Shown: piece after piece, positions 1 through 4,929 of the stretch
Layout: every line of letters starts with the position of its first letter
How positions within the stretch are numbered: position 1 is the first letter of the stretch
DNA from: Kiritimatiellia bacterium
GTDB taxonomy: Bacteria; Verrucomicrobiota; Kiritimatiellia; RFP12; UBA1067
Assembly (NCBI GenBank): GCA_017521065.1
Contig: JAFXEA010000334.1
Span: 1 to 10,478 of the forward strand
Reading direction: 5' to 3'
DNA length: 10,478 bases
The notes under the pieces: model-generated
Told to the model about the DNA's origin: nothing
Databases searched by the model: none
The model's input: only the letters and a program-made list of their open reading frames with translations
Translations under genes and position numbers: made by a program

Positions 1-1028
1 ATGTCCACAAGCATGATCGCACCGCACTTGTCGCAGATCTCGCGGATGCGCTTGAAGTCGATCGTGCGCGGATAGGCACTCGCACCGGCGAGAAGGATCT
101 TCGGCTTGACCTCCATCGCCTGCTGTTCGAGGGCGTCGTAGTCAAGGCACTCCGTCTCACGGTTCACCGTGTAGGGAACGATGTTGTAGAGCTTGCCGGA
201 GAAGTTCACAGGCGAGCCATGGGAGAGGTGACCGCCCTGATCGAGCGAGAGGGAGAGAATCGTGTCGCCCGGCTTGATCGTGGCGAGATAAACCGCCATG
301 TTCGCCGCGCTGCCGCAATGCGGCTGGACGTTTGCGTGATCGGCGCCAAAAAGCTCGCATGCGCGCTTGCGGGCGAGTTCCTCGGCGGCGTCCACAGGAA
401 GGCAGCCGGAGTACCAGCGCTTGCCCGGATAGCCTTCGGCGTACTTGTTCATGAGTACGCTTCCGGCTGCGAGACGCACCGCGCGAGAAGATGTGTTCTC
501 GGACGCGATGAGGTTGATCTCGGTATCTTCCTGCTCAACCTGATCCTTGATCGCCGCCCAGACCTCGGCATCCTCCTTTGCAAGGAGCGAGAAATCGGAA
601 AGACGCTTCGCACGCTCAAGCTTGCCACGGCGGACGACATGGCGCGTTGCTTCATCTACCTGTGCGGACATGAAGGCGTTCAGCATATCATAAGCGACCT
701 TGTCCTCCGTCTCATCCGCTCCGATGCAGAGGATGTTCGCTCCATTGTGCCTACGGGCGATCTCCGCCTCCGCCACGGTGCGGCAAAGCGCTGCACGGAT
801 GCCCTGGAATCGGTTTGCCGCCATCGACATGCCAATACCTGTACGGCAGATGAGCACGCCAAAGTCGGCATCGCCCTTCGCGACCGCCATCGCGACATCG
901 TCAGCGTAGTCGGGATAGTCGCAGGCCTCGGGATCGAAGCAACCGTAATCCTTGCAATCCTTGAATGCGGCCATGATCCTGGCCTTGAGTTCAAATCCGC
1001 CGTGATCGGCACCGATGGCAATTTTCAT
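1..1028 (-). CDS. RpiB-SHMT fusion: ribose-5-phosphate isomerase B joined to serine hydroxymethyltransferase (3' end outside window)
   Basis: One uninterrupted frame of 342 codons from ATG at 1028. Residues 1-145 are a full-length RpiB (interconverts ribulose 5-phosphate and ribose 5-phosphate): N-terminal ADHGG at 7-11, catalytic Cys61 in CRTGIGMSMAAN, His94 in RRHNGAN, and phosphate-binding-type Arg129 and Arg133. From about 147 the frame continues as a PLP-dependent serine hydroxymethyltransferase (serine + THF to glycine + 5,10-methylene-THF): LIASEN at 173-178, NKYAEGYPGKRWY at 194-206, NVQPHCGSAANMAVY, GGHLSHGSPVNFSGKLYN and AGASAYPRTIDFKRIRE. It breaks off at LVD just before the cofactor Asp/Lys segments, which lie outside. 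Start is supported by AAAGG nine bases upstream and a clear promoter. Oddities: CRTG replaces the common CGTG, and there is almost no linker. Both halves are confidently recognised; that they act as one bifunctional cytosolic enzyme is inference. The open frame is seen directly. Confidence 0.93.
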   Translation of the reverse strand, partial: MKIAIGADHGGFELKARIMAAFKDCKDYGCFDPEACDYPDYADDVAMAVAKGDADFGVLICRTGIGMSMAANRFQGIRAALCRTVAEAEIARRHNGANILCIGADETEDKVAYDMLNAFMSAQVDEATRHVVRRGKLERAKRLSDFSLLAKEDAEVWAAIKDQVEQEDTEINLIASENTSSRAVRLAAGSVLMNKYAEGYPGKRWYSGCLPVDAAEELARKRACELFGADHANVQPHCGSAANMAVYLATIKPGDTILSLSLDQGGHLSHGSPVNFSGKLYNIVPYTVNRETECLDYDALEQQAMEVKPKILLAGASAYPRTIDFKRIREICDKCGAIMLVD

Positions 1029-1037
1029 TAGTTTAAA

Positions 1038-1042
1038 CCTTT
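1038..1042 (-). promoter_or_regulatory. Ribosome binding site of the rpiB-glyA fusion
   Basis: AAAGG on the minus strand, nine bases before the ATG. It is a moderate Shine-Dalgarno, and it fixes the start at the canonical RpiB N-terminus. Confidence 0.55.
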
Positions 1043-1058
1043 CGTGAAATTTCCGCGT

Positions 1059-1087
1059 ATTGTACCAAAAGCCCTTCGATGATTCAA
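1059..1087 (-). promoter_or_regulatory. Sigma-70-type promoter for the rpiB-glyA fusion
   Basis: On the minus strand, -35 TTGAAT (1087-1082), exactly 17 bases of spacer, then -10 TACAAT (1064-1059), preceded by TGG, an extended -10 (TGn) element. The predicted start near 1052 gives a leader of about 24 bases that contains the AAAGG site. The leader is too short for a riboswitch, so control, if any, would act at the promoter. Confidence 0.7.
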
Positions 1088-1120
1088 GCAAACAGCCGTC
1101 TGCGCACTGAAACTCGGCAT

Positions 1121-1142
1121 AAAAACATCCTTGGCAGGGTAT
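1121..1142 (-). terminator. Possible weak intrinsic terminator after the MOP-like membrane protein gene
   Basis: Directly after the TGA at 1146-1144 the minus strand can fold ATACCCT-GCCA-AGGATGT, a stem of six pairs (one of them G-U) with one C-A mismatch, followed by five T. It is short and imperfect, but it sits correctly between a stop codon and the next promoter. Confidence 0.3.
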
Positions 1143-1143
1143 T

Positions 1144-2427
1144 TCAACCGGCGGAGCGGAACTTGAGCCAAGCGTATGTGGCGGCTGTCGCCATGACAGG
1201 GGCGGTATATATGGCCGACACCGACATTGCCCATCCTGGAATGCCCATAGGCAACGTAACTGCCAGTACGGCAACAAGAGCAAAGAAATACGCGAATTGA
1301 CCAGCCATGACCGCACTCGGACACTTATTCAGCGCCGCAAGCCCCTCCACCCTTCCACGTACAGTATGGATCATGCAGATGAACGAATAGAGAAAACTCA
1401 CGAAACGCGTAGTGTCGAGAATGTGCGGTGGTATGTTCTGGCACTTCCCATAATACCAGTTGCCTATGGATGGAAGCGAAAACAGGAACGGAATGACGCC
1501 CAGCAGTAACCCGGCCACGACCGCAAACCTCAGAAGCCGCCGGTCGCCTGTCCATTCCGGAGGGAACTGGATCGCGACAGCCTGCATCCTCAAAGCGGCA
1601 TATGCAACAGGATTTGCGATTCCAAGCGTCACATAATGGATTGCAAGCATGTCGGTAGGGTTTGCCGCGCGCCCCACAAATGCCGCCGTCATGAATGGAG
1701 ATACGGCAAGGAGTCCAGCCCCGAACGAAAGCGGAACCGTAAACCTGAACTGTTCCATGACCGACGCGACTCCGCCATCCTCAAGGCGACGTTCGTATTT
1801 GCGTGCGAACATCTCCGAAAGCAGCCATTCAAGGATGATCGGAACCGTAAGGGCGACCAAGCCCCAGTCCGGTCCCACCATCCCCAATCTGGGGAATGCG
1901 ACCACAAATGCCGCAGTAAGCAGTATTCTTGCCACAGTGCAAAGATTGGCCTCAAAACTCGCGTACGCATTGAACAGTATTACCTGCGGGACGTTTCGCA
2001 TGAAGAACGCCGCCTGCATCACGATGCTGAAGAAAAGCGTACGGCGGGCGATCTCCGAAAGATGAGGGTCGAGATTCAGTAGGTGTCCGAATATGAACGT
2101 GTCGAACGGATGCATGCACACAAGCGCCTGGACCGCGAGCAGCACCACCATCATAAGTCCATTCAACCGTCTGAACGAGGCAAGACCGCTGCGCGTTTTG
2201 GCGAACACCATGCCGGTCATTATGAGACCTCCAGCCAATGCACCGATCATGAACTGGATGACCTGCCCCAGCGAAAAGGCGGTAAGCGCATTGACTCCGT
2301 CAGGACCGTGACTGATGATCGCACCCACCAGCGGATACGTCAACGACTGGGAAAACGCCTGCAGCAAAAGCGGCACGTAAAAACGCGCCGCCGCCTTCAG
2401 ACTGTATGCCACTCTGTCACTTCCCAT
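1144..2427 (-). CDS. Polytopic membrane protein, MOP/MATE-like superfamily (possibly ANKH-like)
   Basis: 427 aa and very hydrophobic, with about 12 predicted membrane segments from residue 16 (ARFYVPLLLQAFSQSLTYPL) to the C-terminus (IYTAPVMATAATYAWLKF). It has two similar halves, the second opening at about 225 with FRFTVPLSFGAGLLAVSPF. The layout (PLL/PLSF-type first helices of each half, a basic loop with ARKYERRLEDGG between halves, 400-450 aa) fits the MATE/MOP exporter superfamily. The C-terminal third also recalls the bacterial relatives of the ANKH protein. I see no diagnostic motif, so the substrate (drug, lipid-linked sugar, small anion) is unknown. The ATG at 2427 has no Shine-Dalgarno. 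A GTG at 2412 (Val6) is preceded by GGAAG seven bases upstream and may be the true start. Its own promoter-like element lies in the 26-base gap upstream. Confidence 0.6.
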   Translation of the reverse strand: MGSDRVAYSLKAAARFYVPLLLQAFSQSLTYPLVGAIISHGPDGVNALTAFSLGQVIQFMIGALAGGLIMTGMVFAKTRSGLASFRRLNGLMMVVLLAVQALVCMHPFDTFIFGHLLNLDPHLSEIARRTLFFSIVMQAAFFMRNVPQVILFNAYASFEANLCTVARILLTAAFVVAFPRLGMVGPDWGLVALTVPIILEWLLSEMFARKYERRLEDGGVASVMEQFRFTVPLSFGAGLLAVSPFMTAAFVGRAANPTDMLAIHYVTLGIANPVAYAALRMQAVAIQFPPEWTGDRRLLRFAVVAGLLLGVIPFLFSLPSIGNWYYGKCQNIPPHILDTTRFVSFLYSFICMIHTVRGRVEGLAALNKCPSAVMAGQFAYFFALVAVLAVTLPMGIPGWAMSVSAIYTAPVMATAATYAWLKFRSAG

Positions 2428-2438
2428 AATGCCGCATG

Positions 2439-2447
2439 ATTATACCA
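2439..2447 (-). promoter_or_regulatory. Extended -10 promoter element upstream of the MOP-like gene
   Basis: TGG-TATAAT on the minus strand: a perfect -10 hexamer with the extended TGn element. No good -35 is visible 16-18 bases further up. Transcription would begin near 2432, about five bases before the ATG at 2427, giving a nearly leaderless message or favouring the GTG start at 2412. Confidence 0.5.
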
Positions 2448-2453
2448 CACACA

Positions 2454-3812
2454 TTACCGTGTCTTGGCAGTATTGGAATCGAAGAGATGCTCGAGCTGTT
2501 CAAGGGTGAGTCCCTTTGTCTCAGGTATGAAATGCACCGTTATGAAATAGATTGCGCCATTTGCGGCAAAGAAGAAGAACATCGACGACCATCCCCACGC
2601 CTCGACCCATGGACGGAACGTCGAAGCGAGTCCGCAGGCGACAAGCTGGTTCATGAAGAGCGCAAACGCCATGCCGTTCGCACGGATGCGTGACGGCATG
2701 AGTTCCGAGAGCACCAGCCACACGCAGATTCCGGGACCAAGCGCATAGAACGCCTGCATGAAGAAGAACGAGCAAAGCGTGACAAGCCCGGTGAAATTGT
2801 TCGCCTGCACCCCAAAGCGTTCAATGGCGAGAAACACGCAGGCTATCGCAGCCAGACCAACCGTCATGCCGCCTGTGCCGACCTTCAGCAGCCACCTGCG
2901 CCCTTTCCGGTCAACAAGTGCGGCAGCGGCGACCGTCACAACCATATTTGTCAGCTTGACGACAAGCTGCCCCCAGTTCGCAAATATCCCTTCAAAGCCG
3001 GACTGCTGCAGGATGGAGACCAGATAGCTCGTGAACGAACTCATGCCCATCGTCTTGTTAAGCGTAAGCACAAGCACCGCCAAGAGGAAGGGAACCACGT
3101 AACGCCGCTGCAGGAGGCCGCCCTCGTCCGCACGAACACGATCAACAACATCTGCCGAATCCTTGTCAGACGCATTTCCCTTCTTCCTGCGTGCGAGCCA
3201 CACCGGACTTTCCTTAAGCCAGAAACCACCCAGAAACAATGCTGCCATCGGAACCATCGTCCACCAGAAGTTGGCGCTCCAAGCGACAGTCATCACATCT
3301 CGGCCCATCCCTTTCGCGTCCGCTGCGCCATAATGGTTCGCGATCAGGCATCCTGCACCGGCAGCCACAACAAGTCCAAGCCCTAGGAAGAACTGAAACA
3401 CACCGGTTCCGCGTCCACGGATGTCAGGCGGAAGCGTCTCCGCAAGATACATCGGCATTACCACCGCCATATATCCAGCGCTCATGCCCTGAAGGACGCG
3501 TCCGGCGAAAAGCACAGGAAAGCAATCGACGGAAAGGCACACGATGGGCACCGACAAAAGGAACATTCCCGCCGACCCTATGATCATGCGTCTGCGTCCG
3601 ATGCCATCGCACAGAAACCCGGCGGTGAGCGAGGAAAGGAGTCCGCCGAACATGACAGCACCCACAACAAGGCTCACCTTCGTGCCTGAATAGATTCCAA
3701 GCGCCATCAGGTACGGCTCTGCGGCGGCGATCACGCCGAAATCCACACCGTACAACAGTCCACCCAGACCTGCAATGGCAAGCAGCAACCAAACTTCGAA
3801 TTTCTTGATCAT
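2454..3812 (-). CDS. Sugar-porter-family MFS transporter
   Basis: 452 aa from ATG 3812; 12-helix inner-membrane proton-linked or facilitative transporter of the MFS sugar porter family (relatives: XylE, AraE, GalP, IolT). Family marks in order: GGLLYGVDFGVI at 17-28, DGIGRRR at 69-75, AETLPPDIRGRG at 125-135, Gln140 in TM5, KESPVWL at 200-206, DRKGRR at 301-306, GPGICVWLVLSELMPSRIRANG at about 359-380 and PETKGLTLEQLE at 430-441. The TM7 QQxxGxN motif is missing: the aligned stretch at 251-258 reads LNKTMGMS, so the substrate probably differs from common hexoses or xylose. The frame is open up to a TTG at 3863, but the ATG gives the usual short N-terminus before TM1. The ribosome site is weak (AAAGG only two bases away). 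It lies 57 bases after the dehydrogenase, probably co-transcribed. Confidence 0.9.
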   Translation of the reverse strand: MIKKFEVWLLLAIAGLGGLLYGVDFGVIAAAEPYLMALGIYSGTKVSLVVGAVMFGGLLSSLTAGFLCDGIGRRRMIIGSAGMFLLSVPIVCLSVDCFPVLFAGRVLQGMSAGYMAVVMPMYLAETLPPDIRGRGTGVFQFFLGLGLVVAAGAGCLIANHYGAADAKGMGRDVMTVAWSANFWWTMVPMAALFLGGFWLKESPVWLARRKKGNASDKDSADVVDRVRADEGGLLQRRYVVPFLLAVLVLTLNKTMGMSSFTSYLVSILQQSGFEGIFANWGQLVVKLTNMVVTVAAAALVDRKGRRWLLKVGTGGMTVGLAAIACVFLAIERFGVQANNFTGLVTLCSFFFMQAFYALGPGICVWLVLSELMPSRIRANGMAFALFMNQLVACGLASTFRPWVEAWGWSSMFFFFAANGAIYFITVHFIPETKGLTLEQLEHLFDSNTAKTR

Positions 3813-3869
3813 GGCCTTTAATGGTACATTATTTCGTTTCGCAAGTGAATCCTGTTTTCCCAAAAAACA

Positions 3870-4796
3870 TCACGAATCGGACAATGATACGCATATCGCC
3901 CACAGTTTCTCAACCGAGCGGGAGAAGAAGTTCTTCTCGAAATCGCAAGAGAACGCCGCCACATGCGGCGTGACGATGCACTTCGGGTGCTGAAGAAGAC
4001 GGCTGTTGACGTCCGGAGGCTCCTCGCACATCACGTCAATTGCAGCGCCGCCGATCATCCCGGCATCAAGCGCATCAGCAAGCGCATCCTCGTCAACCAC
4101 CGGTCCGCGGCTCGTGTTCACAAGAATGGCATTACTCTTCATAAGCGAAAGCCGCCGGGCATCAATAAGCCCCTTTGTGTCGGGAGTCAGCGGACAATGC
4201 ACCGAAACGAAGTCACTCGCGGCGAGCAATTCGTCAAGATCCACCGAATCAGGCTGGAACGGATCATGGTGGATCACCTTCATGCCAAAACCGCTCACCA
4301 TCTTTTCCACGAGACGCGCAATGCATCCGTAACCGACAAGACCAAGTGTGCGACGCGAAAGATGCCAATCCATCCCCTCAACCTTGCCCCACTCGTATCC
4401 CGCCTTTGCGCGGGCATTGTACTGCGGAATCTGACGTGCATAGGAAATGAGAAGAGCGACCGCATGCTCCGCGACACATTCAGCGATCGACTCAGGAGTG
4501 TTGTACACACCAACACCATGCGACTTCGCCCAATCAACAGGCAGCGCATCCAGTCCCGACCCGGAACGCATGAGGGCCTTCACATTCGGCATATTGTCCA
4601 AAGCCTCCGGCTTGAGACACAGATTAGGTCCGAACATCCACAGCACTTCGGCATCCGGAAACGTCTCAAGCAACGCCTGAGGCGTTTCGCAACGCTTCGC
4701 CCTGAAATCGGCAAACTCCGATATCGCCTCAGCCGTTCCTTCCGGCAGACGCTCAACTCCGGCTGTAACCAGACATACTTTGATCTTATTGTTCAT
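3870..4796 (-). CDS. D-isomer-specific 2-hydroxyacid dehydrogenase (NAD-type)
   Basis: 308 aa cytosolic oxidoreductase of the D-2-hydroxyacid dehydrogenase family, which interconverts 2-hydroxy acids and 2-keto acids. Visible: substrate-domain RSGSGLDALPV at 77-87, NTPESIAECVAEHAVAL at 99-115, Rossmann motif GLVGYGCIAR at 152-161 (the third glycine of GxGxxG is Ala160), Asp178 after beta-2 (HHDP), which favours NAD over NADP, and the catalytic set Arg230 in NTSRGPVVDE, Glu259 in CEEPP and His278 in TPHVAA. Length is near the family norm with a slightly short tail. AGGA lies seven bases before the ATG. A promoter is 85 bases upstream and the sugar-porter gene follows, so it probably oxidises or reduces a product of the imported compound. 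The exact substrate (phosphoglycerate, glyoxylate, lactate-like or sugar acid) cannot be told from sequence. Confidence 0.9.
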   Translation of the reverse strand: MNNKIKVCLVTAGVERLPEGTAEAISEFADFRAKRCETPQALLETFPDAEVLWMFGPNLCLKPEALDNMPNVKALMRSGSGLDALPVDWAKSHGVGVYNTPESIAECVAEHAVALLISYARQIPQYNARAKAGYEWGKVEGMDWHLSRRTLGLVGYGCIARLVEKMVSGFGMKVIHHDPFQPDSVDLDELLAASDFVSVHCPLTPDTKGLIDARRLSLMKSNAILVNTSRGPVVDEDALADALDAGMIGGAAIDVMCEEPPDVNSRLLQHPKCIVTPHVAAFSCDFEKNFFSRSVEKLWAICVSLSDS

Positions 4797-4803
4797 GTTT
4801 ATT

Positions 4804-4807
4804 TCCT
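4804..4807 (-). promoter_or_regulatory. Ribosome binding site of the hydroxyacid dehydrogenase
   Basis: AGGA on the minus strand, seven bases before the ATG at 4796, in an AT-rich leader. Confidence 0.55.
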
Positions 4808-4880
4808 ATGCGATTTACTTTATCATGCAATGACGTAGCCTCAATTTTGCTGTAACACATTCCATTTCTTTTCGACTTCA

Positions 4881-4908
4881 ATTATATCACGAACCGAATG
4901 CGGCTCCA
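4881..4908 (-). promoter_or_regulatory. Promoter for the dehydrogenase-transporter pair
   Basis: The minus strand has TGA-TATAAT (4889-4881), an extended -10, and a weak -35 TGGAGC 16 bases upstream. The leader would be about 78 bases. An imperfect inverted repeat, GAGCCG-CATT-CGGTTC (4906-4891), fills the spacer and could be an operator. This is the only long intergenic gap in the window (4797-4929) and no small gene is visible in it. Confidence 0.5.
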
Positions 4909-4929
4909 CGCTCCTCCACATCTGCCCGT

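Noticed and set aside
219..1031. 270-codon open frame on the plus strand opposite the RpiB-SHMT gene
   Set aside because: The minus-strand frame encodes two unmistakable conserved families. The plus frame is rich in Arg/His/Cys with no family resemblance, as expected for an antisense shadow in GC-rich DNA.
1029..1143. Possible glycine or THF riboswitch before the fused glyA
   Set aside because: The predicted transcript start near 1052 leaves only about 24 bases of leader, and no conserved riboswitch structure is visible.
3813..3863. TTG start at 3863 for the sugar porter, adding 17 residues
   Set aside because: It has no Shine-Dalgarno, uses a rare start codon, and sugar porters usually begin a few residues before TM1, as with ATG 3812.
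3963..4838. 291-codon plus-strand open frame opposite the hydroxyacid dehydrogenase
   Set aside because: It is fully antisense to a gene with intact catalytic residues, has a composition (Arg/His rich) unlike real proteins here, and no ribosome site was evident.
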